From Harmothoe impar (Eukaryota; Annelida; Polychaeta; Phyllodocida; Polynoidae), in contig OX381710.1 in the NCBI GenBank assembly GCA_947462335.1, positions 4,216,001 to 4,280,000 of the forward strand: DNA of 64,000 nucleotides, in the 5' to 3' direction. The notes below the pieces were generated by a model, which was given only the letters and a program-made list of their open reading frames with translations, searched no databases and was not told the DNA's origin. Positions 1 through 10,682 of this stretch are shown piece by piece. Numbering within the stretch: the first letter of the stretch is position 1; each line of letters opens with the position of its first letter. The position numbers were made by a program, and so were the translations under genes.

Positions 1-736
1 TATCATATTGTGATCTCATTAGTGTAGAGGGAAAGAGAAAGGTTAGGGGTGTTGGGTATAATTGGGAACTATAAAAAACTCAGTATGGGAGGTGGGAGGT
101 CCTCACAGAGACAATCCTCACAGATAAGGCGACACTTAGTGGAAGTTGTGACATTTTAGAGCACAGCATCCATCTGCCAATTTGGGGTGTTGTCTGAATG
201 ACTTGAATTAGAAATCAAATTCCAATGATACTCACTCAAATGGTTATTTGGGTGTGCCAATAGCTTTGTAACCTCTAGTTTTATTGCTTAAACAAGCTTA
301 TTTGTCAATCTGAGTGACTGCAGGATGGGGTATATCGTTACAACTACCAGTGATACATCAGCATCTTACCCATAGGTCAATGCATCCAGTTTTCATTTCA
401 GTTAAAGAAATAAGAAGAATTAGCAACTACTTTTTTTCAAATATCCTCAGGATATCAACCACTCCATTTATGTTTTTGGTGGCCAAACTGTATTTGATGC
501 CTACTGATGCCTTACAGTATACTTCCCATGTGCATTGCATTGGCATAGGGTACCTGGGTAGGGTAAGATACCATCACTTTTATGTAATATGGAGAAGACA
601 ACACTATATAAATTTAACCCTTAAATGTCATCTTTAAACTGTAGATTTGCCGTAGTTTCTACTATCCGTATTAACCGGTATGATATTAATAGTATGCTTA
701 GTAAAACTTTGGTTATTAAGTGCACATCTACATTAA

Positions 737-1073
737 AGATGGGTTAGGACCTTATTTGGGGTCGATTTTTATTTTTCAGTTACACAAAATATTTGTGTTC
801 ATAATGTCCATACAAACATGTGTGTAGCTTTTTAAATCATTCTGATACTTATAAAAGCATTAAATATAGAGAAAACCAGGTCAGGGTACCCCTTTTTGTA
901 ATAGAGGTGGGTCCCCTGACCTATTCTGACCATGGTTTGCTCTATATTTTATGGATTTATAATCATCAGAATGATTTAAAAAGCTACACACATATTTATA
1001 TGGACATACCGATCACAGCTAGCTTGTGTGACTGAAAAATAAAAACCGACCTCAAATTAGCTCTAACTAATCT
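737..1073. mobile_element. TTAA-flanked MITE (piggyBac-type), 337 bp
   Basis: The element is bounded by TTAA at 733-736 and 1074-1077. Its termini are inverted repeats: AGATGGGTTAG on the left, and AGATTAGTTAG as the reverse complement of the right end. Pairing continues inward for about 50 bp through a shared TTTTTATTTTTCAGT block. A second inner palindrome (TGTGTAGCTTTTTAAATCAT on the left, its complement near 970-990) makes most of the element one hairpin. The paralogous arm (about 16600) has only an uninterrupted TTAA at this point, so it is the empty site. There is no coding capacity. The TTAA target duplication is the hallmark of the piggyBac superfamily; assignment to that superfamily is an inference from this. 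Confidence 0.85.
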
Positions 1074-1384
1074 TTAAATGTAAACAGTGCAGCATGAAGG
1101 ATATGAAAGGCAACATGTAAAGGCCATCCATTAGAACTGAAACTAGGATTCCAAGGAGTGCAAGAGAGAAGTGCATTTCATAATGTTTGAAAGTTCTGCA
1201 GCTAAGAGCTCCTTTTCTCTGCCCCTCTGTAGCTCATTTTCTTTGGAAATGTCTTGGTTTCCCTCTCTCCATTTTCTTTCTACCTCCTTCTCTACCTCAA
1301 TATTCTGAAGTTGTGCGCAATATGTGTATAGCCATATGGAATAAAGCATTCTCTTTTATGCACCATTTCAATACGTCCCCTTTT

Positions 1385-1690
1385 CTAGGTCAGGAGCTCC
1401 TGAAAGGCAGCTGTCTCTTCATTCTTCTTGAATTTCCATCTGTGCATTTCGACAGAATAGAACAGCCACCCTTTCAAACACACCAACTTCAGAGCCTCGC
1501 ATAGCTCTGAATGTTGTTCTGTTAAGTCCATTGTGAAGTAGTGTATAAGACAGGGGCAGGACAAAGAGGTTTAGTGTATACCCCTGATACACTCCTTACA
1601 GGGAAGTGTCAGTGGATGAATAGCCACCAGATGACAGCCATTAGATTGTGTGTTGGTCTGACCAATAGGGCAGCAGTGAGTGCATTCCTC
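1385..1690 (-). repeat. R1 interspersed repeat, reverse copy
   Basis: This is one of about ten copies of a roughly 300 bp repeat, named R1 here. Its core, in forward orientation, carries CAGACCAACACACAATCTAA, then TTATCTGGTGGCTATTCATC, then TGTAAGGGGTGTATC. It lies inside the left arm and corresponds to the forward copy at 16005-16300. The reverse strand reads GGTGTCAGTGG followed about 46 bases later by GGTCTGACC. These weakly resemble the A and B boxes of a tRNA-derived SINE, but no tRNA fold was confirmed. Confidence 0.75.
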
Positions 1691-2144
1691 CCTCCCACAT
1701 CTCTTCTGTAAGTGTTTTATTTTTGCTTTTTGGAAATACAAAATCTCCTATGCTAAAGCATGGGAAGGCCGTATTCTATGCCCCCCATTGAATACAAAGT
1801 GGCCTCATTTAATGGGTTAAGAAAAACTAATTTTTCCTTCATGAAATGGCTTCAAATTAAAAAATAAACACAAATGCCAACTACATTGATACCCCTCTAA
1901 TGTATTTCACTCGTTGGGGCTGGGGCGCATTCCACTCAGCCTGCGGCTTTGTGGGATACTGTCCCAGCCTCCACTTTTGAAATACAACAGAGACGGTATC
2001 AATGGGTGTTGGCATTTGTCTATATATTTCTACCTTCCTGTTAAAACTAAGTAACCATCATCTCCTGTCATCCTCTCCTTTGTTGCCTCCAACCATGACA
2101 CTGGCCTTATTTACACCTGTAAGTGTTCTCACATTTCTCTCTTT

Positions 2145-2439
2145 TATTCCTCTATACCTTCAACATTCTCCATTAATATTTTCTCGCATTCAAGGTTTTT
2201 TCTCCTGGAACTTTGTTTTGGAATTGAATTTGACCTTGTCTTAAATTCCTTTAAAAAATGAAGTTTAATAAGTGATATGTTCGCATATATACATGATACT
2301 AACAGTAGTATGCCTCATCCTTCCCTCTCAATAATAGGACATTATGGTTATGCTTATGCTTATAACTGTTTTCTTGTTAAATGAAGGTGGCAAAAAAGAC
2401 ATGCACATGACTAGACAATGATTAAACACATGCACACTA
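2145..2439. other. Unassigned AT-rich spacer
   Basis: The stretch lies between the inner edge of the left arm and the reversed macro-repeat fragment. I see no coding frame, inverted repeat or duplicated segment in it. Confidence 0.4.
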
Positions 2440-2885
2440 GACATACACATCTGCACAAGACACTGATTAAATTTGACAATCTGGCAATAGGAAACCCTTC
2501 AGACATCATGAAGTTGATCAAAAAAGTTACTGGTACATCTTGCTGCATAGAATAAGTAGGTACTCACATTTCTCCTCTTGCCATAGAAAATCATTTTACA
2601 AAGTTATAAAGGCGTTTATTGGAGTGATGCAGTTATCAATACAATAAAGTAAACATGTCCTTATCATTAGTATGGCTCAAGGTTTTAAGTTCCTCCCACC
2701 AAATGGCCATACCTCTCTCCTGCTTTCCATTCACACACTATTTATACTATCCCCAATTCCCATCCTCCACTTCCCCTGATGAATGTGTTCCTGGCTGGTT
2801 CCCAATTGCGGCCTCCCATTACGCGCAGAGCCATTTGTACAGTTTCAGTTTTGGGTCATTATAGCTCCTAAGTATGCCCCATTCA

Positions 2886-2910
2886 CCCCCCCCCCCCCCC
2901 CCCCCCCCCC
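2886..2910. repeat. Homopolymer C25
   Basis: Twenty-five consecutive C residues lie inside the reversed macro-repeat fragment. Similar C or G runs of 8 to 17 recur through the window. Lengths of such runs are prone to both biological slippage and sequencing error. Confidence 0.95.
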
Positions 2911-5104
2911 AATGCTCCGTCCCCCAGGACACTCAACCGTTCCTAACAGAGCTCTTTATTCTTAACCACTGCCTGGCTCTTCTTCTCACCTGTGACATTG
3001 CCTATGTGTGAAAACCACTGGAAGTGAGTCACAAATAGCTGTGCATGTCCAGTGGGAAAAGACCCTTAAGGAGAGGAAGTGGGGTTAAGGGAAGTTTGAT
3101 GATCGACAGTGTAAGAACAGCCTTCTTTGAGTAATGAATAGTGAGAGTGAACTACAATATATTCTGTGAAATGGTACCTGTGATGGTTACATAATAGCGC
3201 ATTCAATATGATTTAAGAGAAACTATAGGAGAAAGGGTTGGGTCATGCAGGCATTAAAGGGTTAAAAGAATCTTGAGAGACTGAGTGTCCACCTGATGTC
3301 AGCAGCACCAACACCTGAGCACCACCAGGGCTATTGTCTCTCACTAACAGTACCCCCTGTTACCACCGTGGCACCTCTCACCCTCTAAGAACCCAAGGGC
3401 AGGCTCCCTTGTCACACACCATATCCCTTCCCTGTTTATATAGCCTCATTCTTTTTCCCTGCACCAGTTATAAATCAGACTAGGTTTGTCTATTAAGAGC
3501 CAATGCTCCTCTCAACTTTGCACTACAGGGAAGAGCAATTTATTTCTATGTATTGTGTGATGAACATGAAGCATTTGTGAAATTAGTTCTTGATAACCCA
3601 ACAATGCCTATTTTTGGTATACAGCCCCTTTATCAATTTCCACGACGCAACCCATAACCCTGAACCCACTTTATAACTCCATATATTCTCAATTCTTTAA
3701 CGATGGATCTGTTTCTTCTTTTTCAACCTAATCTGTTTCCCATTCACATTATTCTTGTTTCCTTATTGTTTGCTCTGATCTAGTGTCCTTAGATCTTGAC
3801 AGTGGAGTTAGGCAGTCAACAACCCTCAATTTTCATTTTCGATTCATAAGAGGCACACCATGTATTGAAAAGAAATCAAGGATATCTTAATAGATACTTG
3901 CATAGAGTTTGATAAAAGCAAATTGTACAATTTAATCAAGTGTTGTAGTGATGTCAAATCCTCACAGTTGTAGTACATTGCTGTCTCCTAGCATAGTCTA
4001 CAACTCTCCTCACTATCCCTAATGCTAAGCTCTGAACCACATCAGCATCCCTACTACAGGACCAAGCTGGTAACACAACAGACAAGGGCATTGTAGAAAA
4101 GACCTTAGAGGCAGCGATTAGGGCCCATATCTACCCCAACATTCACCTCAAGTCTTAGCACTTAGACAGAAAGTGACACTACATCAGTCTCCTAGGAGAA
4201 AGGGCTGGGAGAAGAATATGGCTTCTTAGCTAAGGGAATGATTCAAATTGACCACACACATACAAGGAGATTTTCTGGTTCTGAGTGGTTGTGTGAAGCT
4301 TTTGATAGACTGTGTAGGGAAGGGACATGTGAATGGGAGGTCCAACAACATAAGTTTCAAGGGCAGTTTGTGTCAAGGGATAAGGGAGTGGTCAGTGGAT
4401 TTTTGTGTGAGTGGGTCGAAATTCTTTGGCAGGTTGAAATTGAGCGTGGCCGATACATTTGAGCTATAGTAAGGTGCATCCTTCTTTGCTAAAAAGGGTA
4501 CACTTTTTTTGGTTCCCCCCGCTCAAGAGGGGTTCAAATACACTTTCAACCACCCCCCATGTTGTTAAAAAATGACCAATCCCTAACAAGCTCAGTAAGC
4601 TGGGAATAGTAGGGAGGATAGTTAAGAGAGTAGTATACAGGTTGAGGAGGAGTGGAGACAGGCAGGGTAAAGAAATGAGGGATTGGGAGGAAGGTGGGGC
4701 AGAAGAGGATAAGCTGATAAGTACTTTAAGATGTTATTGTGTTGACTAATTGCTTTAGGTAATTCATGTTCACCCATACTAGTGGTCACTACACACATTA
4801 TAAAGCACAAGTAAAGTGACATATTATTAACATTATTAATATACATTACCTTAGGAATGGAGGGGCCTTGCCATATCTTATTGTTTTGAATGCAAATGCA
4901 AAATCTTGGATTGAGGAGGGCCCTTTTTACTACCAGCATTTGCATGCTATGATAGTGCTAAGGATAAACATGGGTTTATGTTGTGTGGGTAGATGTAAGC
5001 CAGGTCATAAATGCACTAGCCTTGTATAGAATAATCTTGAAGGTTCAAGGTTTCATACTTCTATCAGGCTTTTGATATGGATGTATCTCCTTTATCAATT
5101 TGTA

Positions 5105-5405
5105 TACAGACATTTTCTCCTTTTCTACATAGGGAGTCTCTGAAAGGCAGCTATCTCTGCAGTCTCTTTATTGAACCTGAATATACTGGCCATCCTTTAA
5201 ATGACCCAGTGTGTGAATGATTGAATTGCCCTAAATGCAGAGCTGTCATGGACTGGTGAATAGAGCAGGGAACATGGTAGAATGGTGCAGTGTATAGCCC
5301 TAATACATCCCCTTATACGGGAGGTGTCAGTGGATGAATAGCCACCAGATAACAGTGATTAGACTGTGTGTTGGTCTGACCAACAGGGCAACAGTGGGTG
5401 ATGTA
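5105..5405 (-). repeat. R1 interspersed repeat, reverse copy
   Basis: This copy shows the R1 order on the reverse strand: TTGGTCAGACC-like start near 5400, the GGTGGCTATTCATCCACTGA core near 5340, the GGTGTAT block, and the GAAAGGCAGCT block near 5130. It forms the head of the reversed macro-repeat fragment. Confidence 0.75.
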
Positions 5406-5410
5406 AGGGA

Positions 5411-6339
5411 CAGGCACAACATTTTGTGTTGCATTCTTCTCCCATTTACTGGTGTCTATAGAATTTACCACCTTAGCTCCAAACTTTAGGTTCTCCCAGT
5501 AAATATTTTCGGTTATTATATGGTGAATAGGGATTGTCAAGAAATTACAGGGCCATTCCCTGGCCTTGTGGAGAACAGCCTAGGCTATGCTTGTGCAATA
5601 ACTACTGGCGTGGTCACTTTAATGTGCGCTCTGTCTATATATTAATATTTTGGAATCAGATGTCTTGAACATCTTTATTTCTAGCTGATACTTTTACTCT
5701 CAATCCTTTTTTGGTTATCCTCCTTAGCTATCCATTTTAACCTCCCCTTTGGATGCTTCTTATCTCATTTTGCAGAGTAAGGTGAGCAGCTGGGAGTGAA
5801 CCTAATTGAATGACACCAAACATGCATCAATTATTTTGAAACTGAATGGAACTACACAGTTCCCCAGAGCACCAACTTGGTACAATTGGATCTAGTGGAA
5901 TAGTTATCTTAGTTGATGAGGTTAGTTTTGTTTTTGCAAAAACTAAACAAGGGTAAAAATACCTTATTTGCTATCCAGACACCAGACCTAGTTATAGCTT
6001 TGAAGGTTTTGATTAAAATGTAGCTGACATTAGATGTGTTTCAGATGGATAACTGCCTACCACAGGTAAACAAGCTGAGTTATGATCAGACTCTTCAGTT
6101 CTCTGATAAAAAAGAGCCATGTAAATTGATGAGCAAGGGTGGCAAATACAACCTGTAATGGTGCAATCCAATGCTTAACAATTCAATATACCCAATGTTA
6201 CGTGTCAATCATCCTCAACACTGTTACAGTGTTTTCAATGCAAAATACCCATGTGGGGACTGTTCTGCAAAGTATGACATTACCTCAAAATATCCAGAGA
6301 AGCTTTAAACTTTTTTTCAGGACTGTTTTTTAGCTTGGA
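5411..6339. other. No recognised feature
   Basis: This is AT-rich sequence between two R1 copies of opposite orientation. I found no convincing coding exon, RNA gene or inverted repeat. Only short open frames without coding character occur. Confidence 0.4.
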
Positions 6340-6585
6340 CAATTGGTCAGACCAACACACAATCTAATTGTTGTTATCTGGTTGCTAATTTTCCAGTGAC
6401 ACAGAGTGTATCTGGGGTATACACTATACCATCCTATCCTAAAGCCTGAAAAGAACTGCATTTAGAGCCACTCAAGCCTTTACAGCCAGGTCTTTACAGA
6501 AAGGGTGGCTGCTAGTCTCAGATTTCCTGGAATATAAAGGATGCAGAGACAGTTGTCTCTCTGAATCTACAGAAAAGTGGAATTG
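6340..6585 (+). repeat. R1 interspersed repeat, diverged forward copy
   Basis: The copy begins at TTGGTCAGACCAACACACAA and proceeds through TTATCTGGTTGCTA, GTGTATCTGGGGTATACACT and GAACTGCATTTAGAGC to the AGAGACAGTTG block. It is nearest in detail to the copies at 51.5 and 57.0 kb, which share the TCTGGGGTATACAC variant. Confidence 0.7.
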
Positions 6586-6918
6586 GTTAACAAAACACTC
6601 ATAAAATGGGAAAATGAATAGGAAATATATTTTACCTTCAAAAAGACACTCGGGGGATATGTATATGGGTTCTGATATAATTGTACAAGTGAGGGCGCAA
6701 ACAGATTCCATCTGTTTGCTAGCCCTCACTTGTTTGAGAAGATACTGGATTTAATATTTATGCAGGGTTGTGGTTGGAAACATTTATTTGTTGCAGGTCT
6801 GATATTTGAGCACCCCCCAAACACACTGCCTAATGATACCTGGATTTGATATTGGTGCGGGCATTTATTTCTTGAAGATCTATAATTAAGAACAGGGGTT
6901 TTGTTGACTTGAAAACAT
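6586..6918. other. Spacer with an imperfect ~110 bp tandem pair
   Basis: Two diverged segments (about 6738-6800 and 6840-6895) share the order ATACTGGATTTAATATT / ATACCTGGATTTGATATT followed by CATTTATTT and a GATCT-like word. No gene is seen. Confidence 0.35.
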
Positions 6919-7517
6919 AACAAATTTATTGACTTGAGTAAGGATTGTTATCGGAGAGTGATTTTAATTTTTCTGGTCGGCCTAAACTCAATAGTCTAGG
7001 CCTTAAAAAAAATTAGCTGTCTGCCCTCTCAGGTATCAATTACCTTGAAGGGGAAGCAACTATGGAAATTGGATGGCTTTACAAAGCCATCCTGGTAAGT
7101 AGTAAGTCAATGCATGGTATGCAAGAGACTATAAAGTCGAGGACGGCTATGTATGTGGGCGGTGAGGCACCAGGTAAGTAACCAAACTGACACTGCTTGC
7201 CTTTCTTATTGATAACAAAAACCCACAGGAGAGGTGTAAAAAGCAGTGCGTCAACTAAATGACTGATTTTCAGTTAACTCTGACACTAACCAACTGTTCT
7301 TGTCTATCATAGCAGTGCAGTAGAGAAAATGGTGGATTTTGATACTAAATGTAGGGCCAACATGTGAATTGTTAGGTATTGTGATGCTGTTTTAGCAGAA
7401 GACGTGTACACGCAAACACAAAGTAAACAAAACACACCAGAAGTGCCACCTGGTGTGGAAACTGGTGTTGATACCAATATTTGCCACATGGTGGCGAGAC
7501 TTGTATATTTTGAGCTC
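6919..7517. repeat. Tandem duplication, first unit (~735 bp period)
   Basis: This unit matches 7654-8230 from ACAAATTTATTGACTTGAG to GTATATTTTGAGCTC. Short hairpins are retained in both units: GGCCTA..TAGGCC near 6980, and GGATGGCTTT..AAAGCCATCC near 7072-7093. Both units also keep a GTAAGT word just after the second hairpin and a conserved GACTGATTTTCAGTTAAC segment. Preservation of paired stems could reflect an RNA, or simply shared ancestry with few changes. I do not recognise the family. Confidence 0.8.
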
Positions 7518-7653
7518 TTGTGTCCCGGGTTGAACCATACTGACGCGCAGACCTTTTTGCTAGAAAGGGGATTCAATTTTAACCCCCCCCCAGGGAAGGG
7601 TGAATGATCTTTGCCCCCCCCCCCAACACACACTCCCCTGTAACTAATGAATA

Positions 7654-8230
7654 AACAAATTTATTGACTTGAGTAAGGATTGTAATAGGAGAGTTATTTT
7701 TATTTTTCTGGTCGGCCTAAACTCAAAAGTCTAGGCCTTAAAAAAAATTAGCTCTCTGTCCCGCAAGACATCAACTATCTTGATGGGGAAGCGTCAATAG
7801 GTGGATGGCTTGACAAAGCCATCCTGGTAAGTCCACAAGAAATCACCAGAAATGTGATGAAGGACGGTGGGCGGTGAGGCCCACCAAGTAAGTACCTAAA
7901 CTGACACTGCTTGCCTTTCTTATTGATAACAAAAACCCACAGGAGAGGTGTAAAAAGCAGTGCGTCAACTGAATGACTGATTTTCAGTTAACTCTGACAC
8001 TAACCAAGTGTTCTTGTCTATCATAGCAGTGCAGTAGAGAAAATGATGTATTTTGATACTAAATGTACGGCCAACATGTGAATTGTTAGGTATTGTGATG
8101 CTGTTTTAGCAGAAGACGTGCAGACGCAAACACAAAGTAAACCAAAACGCACCAGATGCGCCACCTGGTGTTGAAACTGGGGTTGATACCAATTTTTGCC
8201 ACATGGTGGCGACAGGTATATTTTGAGCTC
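7654..8230. repeat. Tandem duplication, second unit
   Basis: This is the second copy of the segment at 6919-7517. The GGATGGCTT..AAGCCATCC stem is kept with one loop-proximal change. The internal part near 7845-7895 has diverged (GTGATGAAGGACGG here). The intervening 7518-7653 holds C tracts and no shared sequence. Both copies end with a CCACCTGGTG..CCACATGGTGGCGA pair near the right edge. Confidence 0.8.
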
Positions 8231-8850
8231 CACGCGGGAAATATGACTGGCAAGTTGCTTCTACGTCAGAAAACATCTGGTATTTGAGGAAATAAAGTTC
8301 ACAAGACCTGATGTATTTCATCAAAAAGGACACCATGTACTGCTCTTTTATTCTGTTGGACTGTTGTTGAAACAGGAACTAAAAATACACTGTAAATCCT
8401 AGCTTTAGGGCGTGCCTGATGTAAAACACCCCATGTCTGGATGTTGCCAGAAGATATAGGACCGGACACCACCAACACTCGGCAAGCTCCAACTCACATT
8501 GCATGTTGTGTGTTGGGCTCCACCTCACATTGCATGTTGTGTAGGTGGAGCATGCTGATTCTGCGCCTGTTCCTCGCACTCTTGGCGATATTGGTCCACC
8601 GATGGTGAGCCAAGTCGACTTGATGCGGAGACAATTTTTGCAAGCTGAATTCTGCTGGTCAGATTTCAGCCACAAATTTCAATAAAAGAAAACAGCCTGG
8701 GTACTTGAGCAGAGACAAAACAAATAAGTGCCGTGTGTAACTCACACAGCCTATGAAATTATATTATGAGTTTTTAAATAGGCAATAGTACTGGCTGATA
8801 GGTGTTGTTGGGGTGGCGCCCCCTGTACCATACAACTACGCCCTGTGTGT
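8231..8850. other. Intergenic stretch with a short tandem repeat
   Basis: A word containing CTCACATTGCATGTTGTG occurs twice in tandem near 8493-8543. The segment CAGATTTCAGCCA near 8660 reappears just after the first G-rich array at about 10000. No coding exon is supported. Confidence 0.5.
8755..8835 (+). repeat. R2 short repeat, diverged copy
   Basis: This is the first of four same-orientation copies of an approximately 81 bp repeat (R2). R2 runs from AAATTATATYTTGAG through CATAGGCAATGCTACTG to TGGCGCCCCCTATAC. This copy differs by scattered substitutions. The GGCGCCCCCT word is intact. Confidence 0.75.
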
Positions 8851-9128
8851 GACTGAAATAGCCTGTAAAATTATATCTTGAGATTTTACATAGGCAATGC
8901 TACTGCCTGATATGTATTCTTGACGTGGCGCCCCCTATACTATACAGGGCACACTACGCGACTATGTGACAGAACCCACATAAAAGGTGTGTAAAGCAGG
9001 GTTTTGGTCGGATGAGGTCCAGTTTGGTCTAGTTACGAACCCTCAGATAGACCTAGATGTAAGAAAAATAATGTTCTCTTATACTAATACTAACCCGGAT
9101 AATAACCTACACTGATGACGTCACAACG
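8851..9128 (+). repeat. Duplicated segment A (278 bp)
   Basis: The segment is near-identical to 11380-11657 at a constant offset of 2529, with only a few substitutions seen by eye. It contains an R2 copy at 8867-8947 and ends with a TGACGTCA palindrome (9116-9123) plus CACAACG. In the other copy the same palindrome lies directly upstream of the gene at 11723. Here the sequence after CACAACG is instead the C-tract and G-rich array. Confidence 0.9.
8867..8947 (+). repeat. R2 short repeat
   Basis: This R2 copy lies within segment A. It has the full core from AAAATTATATCTTGAG to CTATACTATACAG and includes GTGGCGCCCCCT. Confidence 0.85.
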
Positions 9129-9129
9129 A

Positions 9130-9997
9130 CTCTGTGTAGAATTTCACCACCCCCCCCCCCCCTTTTTCTGAAAAAATGAGCACTCTCCAAACGGGTCTTG
9201 CACTATGTAGGCTATGGGGGGTGGTGGGGGGTGCTGGGTGGGTGATGCTGGGTGGGTGGTGGGTGGTGCTGGGCGGGTGTTGCTGGGTGGTGGGTGGTAC
9301 TGGGTGGTGGGTGGTGCTGGGTGGTGGGTGGTGGGTGGTGGTGGGTGGTGGTGGGTGGTGGTGGCTGGTGGGTGGTGGTGGGTGGTACTGGGTGGTGGGT
9401 GGTGCTTGGTGGGTGGTGGGTGGTGGGTGGTGGTGGGTGGTGGGTGGTGGTGGGTGGTGGGTGGTGGGTGGGTGGTGCTGGGTGGGTGGTGGGTGGTGCT
9501 GGTTGGTGGTGGGTGGTGGTGGGTGGTGGGTGGTGCTGGGTGGGTGGTGCTGGGTGGGTGGTGCTGGGTGGGTGGTGCTGGGTGGGTGGTGCTGGGTGGG
9601 TGGTGCTGGGTGGGTGGTGCTGGGTGGGTGGTGCTGGGTGAGTGGTGCTGGGTGGGTGGTGGGTGGTGGTGGGTGGTGGGTGGTGGTGGGTGGTGGGTGG
9701 TGGTGGGTGGTGGGTGGTCGGTGGGTGGTGGGTGGTGGGTGGTGGTTGGTGGTGGGTGGTGGGTGGTGCTGGTTGGTGGTGGGTGGTGGTGGGTGGTGGT
9801 GGGTGGTGGTGGGTGGTGGGTGGTGGTGGGTGGTGGGTGGTCGGTGGGTGGTGGGTGGTGGGTGGTGGTGGGTGGTGGGTGGTCGGTGGGTGGTGGGTGG
9901 TGGGTGGTGGTGGGTGGTGGGTGGTGGGTGGTGCTGGTTGGTGGTGGGTGGTGGTGGGTGGTGGGTGGTGCTGGGTGGGTGGTGCTGGGTGGGTGGT
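9130..9997 (+). repeat. Duplicated block B with G-rich GGT/GGGT array
   Basis: The block starts with CTCTGTGTAGAATTTCACCA, a C tract of about 17, CTTTTT-type sequence and a short unique stretch. From 9216 it becomes a minisatellite composed almost only of G and T with occasional C. The basic words are GGTGGGTGGT and GGTGCTGGGTGG. A homogenised zone of the 14 bp unit GGGTGGGTGGTGCT lies around 9530-9655. The forward strand carries many closely spaced GGG runs and so could form G-quadruplexes. Long open frames across it on both strands exist only because the low-complexity sequence lacks stop codons; they are not genes. Confidence 0.9.
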
Positions 9998-10682
9998 CAG
10001 ATTTCAGCCAAAAATTCCAATAATAGAGAGTTGCGTTGGGCGTGTCATATGCAGGCAAGGCGCAAGTATCTGGCACACACAACCCAAGCACTGGTCGTGA
10101 CACAAAGATCTACCTCCACGCCATACCACCACCACAACGGCAACTCAATCAGCGCGTGTAGTCTCTCTCTATATATACTACAGTGTCATTCAAATTCCAC
10201 AGAATAGGTGTGCAAGCTGTCGGCCACAGTAGAAACCCCTTCCCTTTCTTCTGTTTCATATTCCCCCGAATTACAAACATATGTCCTTGTATTGCAGTTA
10301 ATTGTTGTATGGTTTTTGAAATATATAGGACATTTTCGCAGTAAATAACACTGAAAACGAGGTGAAACGAAGGTAACTGCGTCAGAAAACGTAGTGCATA
10401 CGTATGTATACCGCTATGCCATCTGGTGTAAAACGGTGGAACTGACTGGACACCTTTTCTGTGGTCTGGCTGTATGATGTAGTATATAAAGAGCGTACAC
10501 ATATGGCCTTGTAGGAGGGCCCGCTGGGTGGAGAGGTGTGGTAGGCGGGTGATAGGCGGGCAAGGCGCAGGTATCTGACATATACGCAGGTACATGACAC
10601 ATACACCAAGCACCGTATGTCACACAAAGATCTACCTCGATGCCTGCACCACCAGCGCGTGCCCTTTTACTCTATTTCATTG
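9998..10682. repeat. Spacer C between G-rich arrays, internally duplicated
   Basis: The region about 10040-10165 (GGCAAGGCGCAAGTATCTG, ACACAAAGATCTACCTC, then ACCACCAC) is echoed at about 10552-10672 (GGCAAGGCGCAGGTATCTGA, CACAAAGATCTACCTCGATG). Between them, 10200-10540, I see no coding exon or RNA gene. The frames on the reverse strand do not look like protein. Confidence 0.65.

Larger units (their letters stand above)
1..2144 (+). repeat. Left arm of a 15 kb-spaced inverted repeat
   Basis: This stretch matches the reverse complement of about 15526-17240. Matching landmarks include the AAACCTTTCTCT-type motif near position 40, the TTTGTCAATC region near 300, a GATGGCCTTT-like region near 1115, and the segment ending at CACATTTCTCTCTTTT near 2144. 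Homology reaches the first bases of the window, so the true outer edge is not seen. The arms have diverged by scattered substitutions and small indels, so this is not an assembly echo. The left arm is longer mainly because it carries the 337 bp element at 737-1073. Short open frames shared by the two arms (1143-1349 reverse and 16326-16538 forward) are co-inherited repeat sequence and do not look like a gene. Confidence 0.85.
2440..5410 (-). repeat. Reversed partial copy of the macro-repeat unit
   Basis: Read on the reverse strand, this block follows the order of the distal part of the macro-repeat units found at 19.7-53 kb. It runs from an R1 copy (5405-5105), to the CATTCCC..GGCTAAG segment (4240-4080), to the GTGCTCAGGTGTTGGTGCTG segment (3345-3290), to the CACAGGTGAGAAGA segment (about 2990). 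Next come the TCATTATAGCTCC segment (about 2860) and a tail near 2460-2540 that matches 46770-46865 in reverse. Copies are diverged with many indels. No gene is supported; short open frames inside correspond to repeat sequence. Confidence 0.7.

Noticed and set aside
1143..1349. Lys/Glu-rich frame conserved in both inverted arms (also 16326-16538)
   Set aside because: It follows from arm homology. Changes include non-synonymous ones and the frames overlap others on the opposite strand, with no start or splice context.
7848..7905. Possible C/D-box snoRNA (GTGATGA then CTGA)
   Set aside because: The first unit of the tandem duplicate lacks the C box, no terminal stem was found, and the boxes are short enough to arise by chance.
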